DNA from: Symsagittifera roscoffensis
Lineage: Eukaryota; Xenacoelomorpha; Acoela; Convolutidae
Reading direction: 5' to 3'
Assembly (NCBI RefSeq): GCF_963678635.1
Contig: NC_087064.1
Coordinates: 82,083,847-82,147,846 of the forward strand
DNA length: 64,000 nucleotides
The notes under the pieces were generated by a model. The model had not been told where the DNA came from and searched no databases. It worked only from the letters and a program-made list of their open reading frames with translations. A program made the position numbers and the translations under genes. This document shows positions 21,069 through 31,694 of the stretch, in pieces (the first letter of the stretch is position 1; every line of letters starts with the position of its first letter).

Positions 21069-21326
21069 TCACGGCATAACGTGCTGGTGAAACTGTCGAT
21101 CCATTTCTCCATGAAGTAGTGTCAATAGATTCTCGTGAGTATGTCCTCGCATTTCTGCGAAATAACGATGTCTTGATTTTGATAACGATTCAAAGATTTG
21201 TAAGGTAGCTGGCTTTTTGTCAAAAATCTGAACCACATTTATGCAGACAGAAGCACTTGCTGGCATAAATAGGCTCTGCATGCGATGTTGTTTCACCAGT
21301 TTCGGCAATCTGAACAAATTTTGCAT
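21069..21326 (-). CDS. Unassigned minus-strand ORF
   Basis: An ATG-started frame of 85 residues with fairly even codon use and higher GC than its flanks. The protein is basic and His/Gln-containing (MQNLFRLPKLVKQHRMQ... to FHQHVMP). No domain is recognised. It could be a stray exon, repeat-derived, or chance; there is no splice or promoter support. Confidence 0.2.
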   Translation of the reverse strand: MQNLFRLPKLVKQHRMQSLFMPASASVCINVVQIFDKKPATLQIFESLSKSRHRYFAEMRGHTHENLLTLLHGEMDRQFHQHVMP

Positions 21327-21539
21327 AAATATTATTTCAGTAGAAAACTACTCTACCGAATTTCAAAAAAAAATTGTGTAAATGCAAAGACCGCCTACTC
21401 CTCTGTGCGCCTGTAGAATTTGTTGGTCTCTTCACTTCACCCTACTGTCTATAGCTTTCAAAAAAGTCTGTGGGGGAAGATTTGACCCATAGCTTTGGTT
21501 GGATTTTTTCGTTTTCTGAAAAAATCAACTCCTATATTT

Positions 21540-22100
21540 ATAAATCTGGATTAAATGGGTTTTGGGAAGCTCCCTCGCATAAACGGCTAGCCCCCACATT
21601 TTTCCACGAAAATTCATGACCCTCGGAAGAGTCTTTTTGAGATTTTGCGTTCAATCAAAACAACAGGTTGTGGAAAGCTCCGATGAATATTCACTACGAC
21701 CAATTTTTTTATTAGGCAAAAGTTATGGCCCTCGGAAAATTCAATAATTGGTTTTATGTCTCGAAATTTGAAATATTTTTGAATTTTTGCGTTCAACCAG
21801 AACAAAAGATTGTGTGAATTTATTCTGTCCAGCGGCCACTCCCAAATGATTCTACACAAAAAAGTGCGATTCGCAGAAAAGTCAAATTTTTGATTTTTTG
21901 ACAGTTTTTGGAAATTTTTAAATTTTTCTCGATAAGTATACTGCCAATTATTAGGTTAAGTGTTCGGGTTCAATCGAGAAACCCGGTTTTGGGAATCTTT
22001 CAATCGGTTTAATCTAGGAATCCCGGTTTAATCTGAGAATGGTCTTTTTTTTTAAACTGGGCGTAGGGGGAAGGTTTGCCCCTTTTTTGAAAAATTTAGC
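21540..22100. repeat. Degenerate copies of the intronic ~170-bp repeat family (opposite orientation)
   Basis: Blocks such as ATGGCCCTCGGAAAATTC (21726) and ATGACCCTCGGAAGAG (21618) are the reverse complement of the TTTTCCGAGGGCCAT-type block found at about 170-bp steps in RILP-like gene introns. Here the spacing is irregular. Confidence 0.5.
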
Positions 22101-22327
22101 CATTTATTTAAGCAAAAATTAGCTTCTCTGAGTACTACAGTCATGAGATCAAGTTAACCTTGACCCATTTTTGGACTTTGTCCGTTTTCTCCAAAAGGAT
22201 CTGCTAAATTTTAGATAAAGATTTCAACCGCAAGAACAACAGGTGCTTAAGCTCCCCTGCATGAACGGTAACTCTCTTGCTTTGGTAGGGAAACCGCGAT
22301 TGGCTTAAGAAAAAGTATTACAACATA

Positions 22328-23061
22328 CAGTGCTGATTTAAATTATCCGGACAAAACGAACATAACTTGAATTTTCAAACGCGTTTTTCTCAAATTGGGT
22401 TAACATTAGACAAAAAAAGAAGAGAACAAAAGTTGCTTAGAATTTCACCAGAATTGACAAGGTGCCATTTTTTTACCGAAATTCTTAACAAAAATTTTAC
22501 CCCAAAAATGGGTCAATTTGGCTTTTTTTTCAATTAATCAAGAATTACGCTGAAACTACTTTGTTAATTGATACAAAAATTATATCACAGGAAGCCTCTT
22601 ACGCAGTTCAATAAAGTTTAAGAAGGGTTAAATCTCCAAAAATTTGCGCAAATTGTTTAAAATTTATTTTTTAACAGAGATTCTGGGTTTTATATAGTAA
22701 AAATCACATTTATTGACTATCAAGTGAAAATTTTTTCTCTTATACTGATTTTTGGAGATTTAACTCTTCTTAAACTTTGTTGAGCTGCGTAAGAGGCTTC
22801 CTGTGATATAATTTTCGTATCAATTAACAAAGTAGTTTCAGCGTAATTCTTGATTAATTGAAAAAAGCCAAATTGACCCATTTTTGGGGTAAAATTTTTG
22901 TTAAGAATTTCGGAGAAAAAATGGCACCATATTAATTCTGGTGAAATTGTAAGCAATTTTTGTTCTCTTCACTTGTTGTCTAATGTTAACCCAATTTGAG
23001 AAAAACGCGTTTGAAAATTCAAGTTTTGTTCGTTTTGTCCGGATAATTTAAATCAGCACTG
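22328..23061. mobile_element. Tc1/mariner-like fold-back MITE with long inverted repeats
   Basis: The element begins CAGTGCTGATTTAAATTATC and ends with its reverse complement, flanked on both sides by TA (22326-22327 and 23062-23063), the target duplication of Tc1/mariner elements. The left arm (22328-22644) and right arm (22748-23061) are inverted copies of about 315 bp with few differences, separated by about 100 bp. There is no transposase. A short frame within the arms (22956-22720, minus) is a by-product of the repeat. Confidence 0.85.
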
Positions 23062-24529
23062 TATTCATCACAACATTTTCTTAAAAATGGTAGAAAAGAT
23101 ACCTCAAACTTAAGCTTAGCCGCTAATTTTCAGAAATGCAAATAGAGGCATACACAAAAGATTTTCGCCGATAGCAAATTTTGAAAATGTCGTTGAGTTT
23201 AGCTAAGTATGCCATTTTAGTTTTTCTAGCTCTGCAGCAGAATTTTTTTCAGCAGCAGGCTTTTTTAAAGTCAAATAGACTTTTAGCATGTGTGGAGTTG
23301 GTGGCGAAGGTTACTATGGCGTCATAACGTTGCATTTGAGGTCTGCGGTATCAAAGTTCATCTATTAGGTGTGTTGCCGTCACTTGAGCAGCGGTAATAG
23401 CGTATATCTTTGACGCATATGATCCATTGTTTTTCACACTAGGTTTTTAATGTTGCGTACATTTTGAAATAAGAGATTTCTGGCATGAAGTCGCCAATGA
23501 AAAGCAAAAGACGAATTTACCGAAATGAGCAATCTTACAAATTGGAAGGATCGTTTTGTCATGTTTTCCAGGAATCATTTACAATTTTTTAAAGATATTT
23601 TAGACTATGTTTGATTTTTTTTAGCCACCCACTTTGCTAGCTGTTCTCCACTTTGCTCGTTTTGTATCAAATTTGCTCTGTTTACTGAAATTAAAAACTG
23701 TTTTTGTCCCGACCATTTGCAAAATGTCGAGGAACTTAGTATTTGGGTGTGTTTTAGTTTTTTTTTGTTTCAACGCAAAATCAGGTACCACAAATAGTCA
23801 TTGGAATGGTTATACCAAATTGAAGCCCTTTTAGTCGTGATTCGAAGGAGATTTTAAAATTAAAAAAAAATTTTCATTGAGAAAAACTGGTTTGAAATTT
23901 TTGATTTTTATTTCAATTTTGAGCGAATAAAGTGAGCGAGCAGGCTTACAACAGCCTAATTATGCTTAATTTAGGCCCTGAAAACGTAGTTTCAAGCAAG
24001 TTAAATTAGTTTTTGGAGTTTTTAGCGCCCTTTAGGAACCAAAAACTTTAGGAACCAAAAAAAAGTTCAATAAATTTTCTGCAAAAGAATTTGAAAAAAA
24101 ATTCTTGAAATTAAAAAAAAAAAATTTTGATTTCTTTGTTCTTAGTCATTTTTCAACAAAGTTTTTTGTCTGTTTTGCCTATAATACTATGACTGTCGAA
24201 AATGCCTATTTTATAGTTTGTGTCAGATCCTCGCAGAAAATACACTAATTTGAAAAAAAAAAATTTTGTTGTTGTTTTTTAAAGGCTATAGTTGGAACAT
24301 TCTGTGCTGCTTGCACAGTAATCAGCTATCCTTATTTTTTTATGCAATGAACTTAAAAACTTTGATATCTGCGCTCTGTAATTTTTTGCAAAATTGCGAT
24401 GAAAGTTTATTAATAGTATTACTTGTGGCAAAATTACATCTTTTTGTTAGAAAGCTGAAACTATGTTATAACAGATTTTTGGTCTATCTACAAAAGATTT
24501 TTTAGCGATTTGTCTTTGAAGCGGATAAG
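23062..24529. other. Intergenic AT-rich DNA, no gene seen
   Basis: Open frames here (23634-23834, 24266-24505) are short, T-rich and without recognisable motifs. No element ends were identified. Confidence 0.5.
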
Positions 24530-25447
24530 TTAATTTATCCTGATAGCATTGATTCTTCCGGTATCTGGATTCCTCTGGAATGCTTCTGGTGTCACTTCTA
24601 CCAGTCCAGACTGGAACTGATCGAATCGTTTCAAATCAGCTGCCACAGTCTCAGTTCCCAGAAACTCGTGTTCAATCACTTCACCTTGCAGACCATGAGC
24701 AAGAGTTGCGCACTCAGTGTCACCGAGTATAATAGTGCCTCTGTTTTTGAGCAGGAAACTGTACACGCCTTCTGTGTAGACTGTGATGGCCTTCGCTGAG
24801 CTCGATTCAGCTGGAAATGTCCATTGATCGGCCTCGTTTTTTACAGGGTGCCAAGCAGTGGCGACGAGGTTCTCATTAATTTGATACAGAAGTTGAGGTT
24901 CGTCCTCGTCGTAACAAGTCTTCAACACGCATTCTACCTCATCAATTAGACCGGCGCCTGTGAATACTTTGTCACCTTTCTTTATCTGGTCAGCCCTTCG
25001 GAATTTTTGACCAGCCATATGGACCAAGCTGGAGCCCAGAAAGCAAGCCCCATTAAAGTCCGGTCCATCCCTATTCGTGTCGCTAAACTTAAAAGGTGAA
25101 GAATACGTGTAGTTGGATCCTTCGTAGCCGGTTGTAGCAGAAGGTTTGGGAGCTGGAAGCGTGTTTTCAGGCATGCTCTCCGTGCTGCGAGGAGGCGAAT
25201 GCACCATTCCTTCCACTCCAAGGAGCTTCTCAATTGTCTCTCGTAATGCCCTGTTCGGTCGAAGATCGTTGACAGTCAGTTCCTTCCCGGTGGTAGGCGA
25301 GGTTGAGTTTCCGGCGTTAAGCCATTCGCAGATCGCCTGGCGTTCGTAGCTGACGCCGTAGTTGTCAATCACCGGGTCGTTCATAACAGCGAGAGTTATG
25401 GGGCACAGAAAGCTCTGAGGGATGTCTTCGGGTTGGCTAGTATCCAT
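24530..25447 (-). CDS. U-box / Vint (HINT-type) domain protein, single exon
   Basis: Intronless 305-residue frame using ATG at 25447; the frame stays open 25 codons further to a GTG but has no other ATG, and an upstream in-frame TGA follows. Residues about 10-77 form a U-box (SFLCPITLAVMNDPV, YERQAICEWL, LRPNRALRETI), the E2-binding fold of many ubiquitin ligases. After a Ser/Pro-rich linker, residues 135-280 are a Vint-type hedgehog/intein domain. The block A cysteine is Cys135 (ACFLGSSLVHMAGQ), then GDKVFTG, the TxxH block (Thr197, His200, in ATAWHP), and the Vint signature CATLAHG followed by HEFLGTETVAADL. Known Vint proteins usually carry a VWA domain; here none is present. The key Cys, Thr and His are kept, so autoprocessing chemistry is possible. 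The rest of the chain ends in polar sequence without an intein-type His-Asn end. The domain calls are strong; ligase or processing activity is inferred. Confidence 0.85.
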   Translation of the reverse strand: MDTSQPEDIPQSFLCPITLAVMNDPVIDNYGVSYERQAICEWLNAGNSTSPTTGKELTVNDLRPNRALRETIEKLLGVEGMVHSPPRSTESMPENTLPAPKPSATTGYEGSNYTYSSPFKFSDTNRDGPDFNGACFLGSSLVHMAGQKFRRADQIKKGDKVFTGAGLIDEVECVLKTCYDEDEPQLLYQINENLVATAWHPVKNEADQWTFPAESSSAKAITVYTEGVYSFLLKNRGTIILGDTECATLAHGLQGEVIEHEFLGTETVAADLKRFDQFQSGLVEVTPEAFQRNPDTGRINAIRIN

Positions 25448-25689
25448 TTCGGTTTCGGTAGTTTTTGGATCTCGTTTCACGTGATAGCTTGAATTTTTGG
25501 CTAAAGCACAGTTTTCAAACACTGCGATTCAAAGTATGCAACAAAATGATGAATGGTCAATGTTTAAGTAAGCAATAAATAATTATTACTCGGTTGTTAA
25601 ATTTCAGTTGCAACTTAGACTGTTGAGTTTTTTGATTGGATTCGAATGCAGTTTTAAGCTCTAAACTCGTATTACTGTGATGTTATGTT

Positions 25690-26004
25690 CTAGCTCTGAC
25701 GTACATGAAGATGCTGCTACGTAATCGTAAAGGCCTGTGTTACTGCAAATTGATTGGTTACATATCAGTATTTAGACAACCGCGTATTCAGACTGGTCAC
25801 TATTTAGACAAATACTGTTTCAACCAATCAGGATCGAGACAAAGAAGAAATTAATAAATAGTTATTATTTATTTTGGATTATTTATGTCTTTTCTCGATT
25901 CTGATTGGTTCATACAGTCTTTGTCTGAATACGGGCTGCACTCCAGCTCTGACGTACATAAAGATGTTGCTACGTAACCGTAAAGGCCTGTGTTATTGCA
26001 AAAT
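25690..26004. repeat. Direct repeat pair around an inverted-repeat element
   Basis: AGCTCTGACGTACAT...TACGTAA.CGTAAAGGCCTGTGTTA.TGCAAA is present at about 25692-25749 and again at 25945-26001 with few changes. Between them, 25784-25932 is a palindromic element: GTATTCAGAC... and ...GTCTGAATAC with inner CCAACCAATCAG/CTGATTGGTT-type arms. This could be a MITE together with a duplication of its flank. Confidence 0.6.
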
Positions 26005-26219
26005 GTTCGGTCTAATAGCTTCATATGAAAGTAAATGTGAATTTTTGTGATATATATAGTAGCTATTTGAATAGAAGCGAATTCGGTGTGCTGCATTTTG
26101 GTTGGTTGGCGTAATATTGACGTCATATCCTGTTATATGTGCAGCTTCTCATTGACGTTATAGCCAAATGGTAAGGTAATGGTCACCAAAAGACGAGAAG
26201 GTGGAGCCGAATGACGTAG
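25697..26219. promoter_or_regulatory. Cluster of CRE-like sites upstream of the U-box/Vint gene
   Basis: Five TGACG-core words lie 250-770 bp upstream of the ATG at 25447: TGACGTAC (25697), TGACGTAC (25950), the full palindrome TGACGTCA (26118), TGACGTTA (26153) and TGACGTAG (26212). TGACGTCA is the CREB/ATF consensus. Two of the sites belong to the direct repeat, so the cluster may partly be a by-product of duplication. Regulation is inferred only. Confidence 0.35.
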
Positions 26220-27277
26220 ATCTTAAAACTATTTTAAGGTAGAAAATGTTGTACTACTTATGGTAAGTCTAGAAGTGCGTAAAGGTATTATTGCGTTTTC
26301 TTTTTACACTTGCGAGCTGACAAAGCGTAGTATATTAGGAAGAACCTTTTTTTTCAAACCTAACTCGCAATTAAAAGTGTTCACTTATTTGGCATCACTT
26401 TTGCTATAATCCCAATCTGTAGCATTGGAGTATCAACCGTACAATTTTTGCCAAATCAAATGAGGGGGTATGGATTTTTTCTTGATCTAACTTCGACAAT
26501 ATCCTAGATTATTTCAAAATTAAGCGTTTTACTAATTGAAACATTAATCTAGGCAATTATTAGCAATACAAATACAACCCAGCATACAAATTCTCGAAAT
26601 CAGTTTTATTTGCGCGATATCATTAAATGCATATTTTATACGGAATCAGTTTTCAGATTTAATACATGCTTGGGGAGGGCATTCTACGGTAGGTCACTTA
26701 GCGTCCGTGGCTGCTGCTGAGTGCGTGAGACTCATAAGCACTAGGTCTCAGATTGAATCTGAGATTGCACTTAATAGCTGCTTCTTGTCGTATTCTCGCT
26801 AGTGGTTGCGAAGCGAAGCTTCGCCTCTTGGTCAACAATTGCTACGTTGGTAATTAAGTTTGAAGACAGTGAGCTGAGAATCCTTAAAAATATAACCTTT
26901 TTTTCAATTTAAAAACTTATTCAAAAGGCAAGTGTATGTTAACTTCGCCTCTACATGTATAATTAGTTTGGTATTAGGGTCATGAGTAATGAAATTTTGA
27001 ATTATCATCATGAAAATCGACCGAAACATTTAAGTAAATTTAAAGTTTCCCCATGAAAGCTTACCATAGTTTGTCACGGTGTATTTTTCATTAACTAATG
27101 ATATGAATTAGTTTGAAACCTTCCTTACTTTTTTCTTTAAGTCAAAAGTCATCTGAGGATATATTGTGTTCAGTGATTTTCTTTAGTGTTAGTGATTTTC
27201 CGCAAACTTTTTTCCTTGTATTGATCATTATATCTTTCAACAAATAATGGCTTTTCAAGTTTTTTGCTAATTCTGCA
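26220..27277. other. Intergenic AT-rich DNA with one tRNA-like relic
   Basis: No coding frame is supported. The tRNA-like sequence at 26697-26770 is listed separately. Confidence 0.5.
26697..26770 (+). pseudogene. tRNA-like sequence (tRNA-Met-like relic or SINE head)
   Basis: CTTAGCGTCCGTGG resembles a D-arm/box A. GACTCATAAGC contains CTCATAA, the usual anticodon loop of tRNA-Met (CAT), and TCAGATTGAATCTGA forms a T-arm-like hairpin around a box-B-like word. The D-loop is too long, and a matching acceptor stem was not found, so this is a pseudogene or SINE head. Confidence 0.35.
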
Positions 27278-27750
27278 ATCACTAATTTTGCTTGTTTTGT
27301 AAACAGTTTTCATTGTTATTGCATTTGCAAGTGTTGTCCATTGCTGTTTAAGGTGGGACTTAAAACTTTTTTTTTATAAAATCTTTTTTTTTTGCTCAAC
27401 TTGTCTGCTCAAAGATAGTCTGATTTGTTTCTTTTCGTAAGTTTTGTTCCGTTTTTGCTGATTTGAAATTCAAGTGTCTGGCATATTTGCTGGAATTAAC
27501 AATATCGAGACATTAAACTTATACGACGTTTTTTAAAGTTGTTCATTCTTTTCGACTTATGTTTTTTTTCAATGTTTGTGTTGCATTGCAAGTGGTGCGA
27601 CGTTCCGCTGCGCGTGTGTGTATACTCTACGTTGAATCGGTATTACCCGATTACGCAATTTGAGCTCAGTATTGAATCATCTGGTAAATGATTCGGTTTC
27701 ATTGGAGCAGTAAAATGACATTTCTGTTTGATCCATCTGTCGTGAAAGAT
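27278..27750. repeat. ~475-bp direct repeat, copy 1
   Basis: ATCACTAATTTTGCTTG through CATCTGTCGTGAAAGAT matches 29255-29729 almost without change; differences include T/C at the CATTG.TATTGC word and CCATCT versus CGATCT. The copies are about 1,980 bp apart. The sequence follows a SINE body motif in copy 2, so it may be part of a longer mobile repeat. Confidence 0.85.
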
Positions 27751-27821
27751 AGCAGTTATTGGATTTTGAATTTCTAATTTCAAGTGTTCATAGCGCAATC
27801 CAATTGTTTTTGAAGTGATAA

Positions 27822-27977
27822 GCTCAAACTTGTACAATTTCATTTTAAACGAATGGCTGGATAGTGTAAGTGACTTATCACGAGCGCATTCATGAGTTAG
27901 CTCAAAATTGTACCAGTTCCGTTCAAACGAATGGCTGGATAGTGTAGGTGACTTATCACGAACACATTCGTGACTAA
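27822..27977. repeat. Two tandem 78-bp units
   Basis: AGCTCAAA.TTGTAC...AACGAATGGCTGGATAGTGTA.GTGACTTATCACGA is present at 27822-27899 and 27900-27977. Because 78 is divisible by three, a minus-strand open frame across it (28035-27643, no ATG start) repeats the peptide HECxRDKSxTLSSHSF. Coding status is unproven. Confidence 0.7.
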
Positions 27978-28914
27978 TAATCTTGTTTGATTTGGAGTAG
28001 TTGTATTGACCTATCGATTTTTTTTCAATTTCCAACGTCTGTATTACTTAGCTCATCTAATCTTCTCCTTAGAATATCAAAAACTGCTCTTAAACAACTC
28101 CAATGTGCCTAATATTTGTTTTTTTTTCATGAAAATTTCATTTAGAAAAAATTTTTCGTTTCTGTTGAAGATTTTCAACTGAGCATAACTTTTCAGGCTT
28201 TTTTGTATCCAATTTACGAAAAAGGGATTCAAAACTTTCGGAATTTTTGCAGCATACTTCCAGTAGTGCAAGATTCTCATCTTGTTGTTTAGAAAATACC
28301 ATTGTGTCTTTGCCATGTTGTACAGTCTTACAGGAATCGTTTCTCAATCAATTTTTTATAACGACCAATTGTTTATTAAGATCAATTTTATATAAATTGA
28401 AAAAAATGGTGTCACAATACACTACCCTGCATAACCCCTTGATTAAGTGAGAATCTCTGTAATACAAAACCATGCACAATTTTTTTTGCTGGCCGTTGCT
28501 TATGAAAAAATTTGTGTATGTGTCTTAGTTTCGAAAAATTTAACATCTTGTAAGAAATTTTTTTTGTAAGAATCCATGATCAATAGTCGAATGCGTTGGA
28601 GAGATTTTGCAATGAGTTTGTTTTATGTTGCAAATTGCTTTTCTAAGGAAGTCTGTTCAATATAAGATAGTAGCGATTGTTGAATAAGAAGTTAGACTTA
28701 CGAATTGAGTTTTGTGTGGGAGGTCATTGCATGATGGACCGGGAAAAAACGCAGTTAACGTTGAAAGATTTTTTTCGGAGTAATTAGTTTCATCATTACG
28801 CGTGCGATAAGCAAGCGTTTTCAAACTGGATTATACTTTTTTTCTGGTTAACAAATAGTGTAACAAAATTAGTTAAATCACTTGCTGACATCTTTTCTCT
28901 TCTCTTAACATCTG

Positions 28915-29110
28915 GCTTCGAGGTAAAACAATTGCCTTTGTACCTTTAAGCCTGGGGTTCGAGTCGTGGCCGGACTTGGTGTTTTTCAGTATCAAGGAAA
29001 TTGGCAAAAAATATCAGAAAAATGAGTTGTTGGGTTTTCTTTTGTTCGCTCAAGTTTTGTCGGCCAAATTGCCACAGCGGATTTTGCTTGTGCTGTAGAC
29101 AGTTTTCATT
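28915..29110 (+). mobile_element. tRNA-derived SINE copy (plus strand)
   Basis: A tRNA-like head with box B GGTTCGAGTC (28956-28965) is followed about 100 bp later by TTTTGTCGGCCAAATTGCCAC, the family body motif. A decayed head without a clear box A. Confidence 0.5.
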
Positions 29111-29254
29111 GTAGTTGCTAGTGAAAGTGTTGTTCATTCTGTTTTCAGGGAGAGACTTGAAAGATTAAAAAATAGATTCAAAAAAATCATAAAATCCGTC
29201 TTTTTTTTTCGGTTCAGTTGGTGTCTGGTCAAAGATTGTCGGCTTAATTGTCAC

Positions 29255-29729
29255 ATCACTAATTTTGCTTGTTTTGTAAACAGTTTTCATTGCTATTGCA
29301 TTTGCAAGTGTTGTCCATTGCTGTTTAAGGTGGGACTTAAAACTTTTTTTTTATAAAATCTTTTTTTTTTTGCTCAACTTGTCTGCTCAAAGATAGTCTG
29401 ATTTGTTTCTTTTCGTAAGTTTTGTTCCGTTTTTGCTGATTTGAAATTCAAGTGTCTGGCATATTTGCTGGAATTAACAATATCGAGACATTAAACTTAT
29501 ACGACGTTTTTTAAAGTTGTTCATTCTTTTCGACTTATGTTTTTTTTCAATGTTTGTGTTGCATTGCAAGTGGTGCGACGTTCCGCTGCGCGTGTGTGTA
29601 TACTCTACGTTGAATCGGTATTACCCGATTACGCAATCTGAGCTCAGTATTGAATCATCTGGTAAATGATTCGGTTTCATTGGAGCAGTAAAATGACATT
29701 TCTGTTTGATCGATCTGTCGTGAAAGATT
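29255..29729. repeat. ~475-bp direct repeat, copy 2
   Basis: Matches 27278-27750. It is preceded by GATTGTCGGCTTAATTGTCAC, the SINE body motif, at about 29235-29253. Confidence 0.85.
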
Positions 29730-29874
29730 ATGTGCGACAAAAATGGTATTCGTGCCAGCTGACCTTATCATTTTCTTGAAAATTTAAGCAAAACTATTTG
29801 TAGTAGTCTTTAGTTTATGTGCATATTAGATAGGAAACATATGAGAAAATCGTTATTTCAGGTATTATTTAAGA

Positions 29875-30325
29875 GAAATGAACATAGTGACTACTCTTAT
29901 ATAGGTCTTGCTGATTTTGTTTTGTTTTTCAGGAAAAGACTTAAAATATTGATGCACTCAGGTATAATGCACTTTTTGAGATCAATTGAAATGCATCTGC
30001 TGAAAAAGACGTAAATATCACTCTCCAAATACGAACGTGCAAATGACGCAAAAAACGTGAACGATTTCTAGTTTTGAAAGTGGAATTTATTTTTGAGATT
30101 TCCCACCGGAATAAAAACTTTACCTGTTGATCCAGTTTTCTCAACTTTGGTTCATGTTATCAAAAAAGCGCCAATAATAAATTGTTCTGGAAATTCGAAG
30201 AGCTTAAGGGGTATCTATTTTTTTTGAAATTCGAAAGTTGAGGTTTTTTTCAGGTAAGTCAGTGTTTTTTATGTTTACTTGCGTTCATTACTCGTTTCCA
30301 ATCTTCGATTAGCTATGTTCAATTT
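29875..30325. repeat. Diverged segmental repeat A1
   Basis: Aligns collinearly with 32930-33420: ATAGGTCTTG.TGATTTT, TTTCTAGTTT.GAAAGT, AAAAACTTT.CCTGTTGATCC and TTACTTGCGTTCATTACTC appear in the same order and spacing, clearly diverged. Together with 31965-32300 and 34600-34985 this indicates an old duplication of a 2-2.4 kb block. Confidence 0.65.
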
Positions 30326-30630
30326 TATCAACTTTTTGAATTAGATTTTTGTCCCAATTCTCGCCGAATGATTCTCAGTTTTTTTCAAAGGTAAACTAAA
30401 AAATTTTGTACACGTTTTCAGTATTAGACCAGTTAAAATTATATTTTAACCGGAAACTTCGTGAGTAATTTTTCTATGTTAAGGAGCCAAATATATTCAA
30501 TAGGTGACTTGAAATCCAATTCAGGTGGAATGACTCTTACTATGTCAATTGTAATGTCTTGATTGCATGATTCTGCTCTGGTTTTTTCAGACCCTCTTTC
30601 TGGACGAATTCATTTATGATGATTCGATAG

Positions 30631-31020
30631 CAGGGGGGGATCTAGGATTTTCTCGAGTGGGGCGGATTTTTAAAAATTTTGGACAATTTTGTCGACCTTT
30701 TTTTCTTAGATCGACCAAATTGATTTTTGGAGCTCTCTTAAAGCACTGTTTTGTCCCTATTTTGGCCAAATTGTCTGCGCCGCAGGCAAAATTTTGAAAA
30801 AAAAACAGGCCAAAAAAAGGCGTTTTAAGGCACTTTTTGGAAAATGTTGACCAAAAATCGCGTTTTTTGGCCCGCGCCCACCTATCAAAATTAGTATAGA
30901 AAAATTTTAGGGTCAGTCAGCCACAATTGGATATCTCAAAATAGTTCAAAGGGGGACCCTTTGGGTCGGTAGGGGGTCGAATCCCTGAGGGAGGGGGCGT
31001 CCCCCTTAAATCCGCCCCTG
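30631..31020. mobile_element. hAT-like MITE, copy 1
   Basis: Termini CAGGGGGGATCTAGGATTTT and (reverse complement of the right end) CAGGGGCGGATTTAAGGGG are hAT-type inverted repeats starting CAGGGG. The inner part shares long blocks with 34092-34469 and 36055-36436. The flanking octamers TTCGATAG and TATAATAG agree at five of eight positions, a possible decayed 8-bp target duplication. No transposase is present. Confidence 0.75.
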
Positions 31021-31048
31021 TATAATAGTGAGTTGTCTCGTTGATTAG

Positions 31049-31694
31049 GTTAGTGGACTCAACAGTGATCAATCCCTCCTCGTCGTCTCAAGCGGAGTAT
31101 CTTCTGGTGCTGCCTTTTTTCAAGGTAACTGTTCTTCTTTGAGAGATACAATCAACTCAAAAGTCCCTCACATGTTTTCTGAAATATAAAAAACGAGCGA
31201 TCTGCCCTCGAACGTTTGAACGATAGTTCGTTCCCACGTTTCTGAATCAATGTAGAAAGCATATACGGTTGTCGACGGTTTTCGAAAGTGTCCGAGGTTC
31301 TGACTTGATAGTAAGGACCACTATTTTTAGTTGGAATCGAAATGAAAATGAACATCTCTCGTAATCGGTTATTTGGATTGTTTATTTTACTGAAGGCAAA
31401 TATTATCCTGCAGTTATGTCAACCGAAAGAGGGATTTTGTTAACTCCCCCTCCCTCCTTGTAGTTCCTTGTAACGAATCCCCACTAGAGAATTAAACACT
31501 TGAGCAAATGCGAATTTTGGACCTTGAGACAAATCCCCCTTTTGAAAAGTTTTCTAATGTGCATCTGTATCACTTGATCTGTTTTGAGCTGGTGAGTTTG
31601 ATTATTTAGAATGGATCTGAAGAAGATGCCTTGAAGGCGAACCAGATACATGGCACCAGACTCTCACTCCTGAAGGTCCTCAAACTATTTGCAG
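31049..31694 (+). pseudogene. STK16-like kinase, two further exons
   Basis: Exon A (about 31049-31124, donor AAG/GTAACT) encodes TVINPSSSSQAEYLLVLPFFK, matching the hinge region of STK16-type kinases (LLLPFF). Exon B (31610-31694, after TTATTTAG, donor GCAG/GTAATC) encodes NGSEEDALKANQIHG then RLSLLKVLKLFAG, fitting the segment before the catalytic loop. Phases agree between them (0, then ending in 1). The exons expected next, with HRDLKP and DFG, were not found up to the RILP-like gene at 35394 or on the plus strand of its introns. With the damaged N-lobe exon at 20006-20166, the gene seems incomplete; remaining exons may have been lost or moved. Confidence 0.6.
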
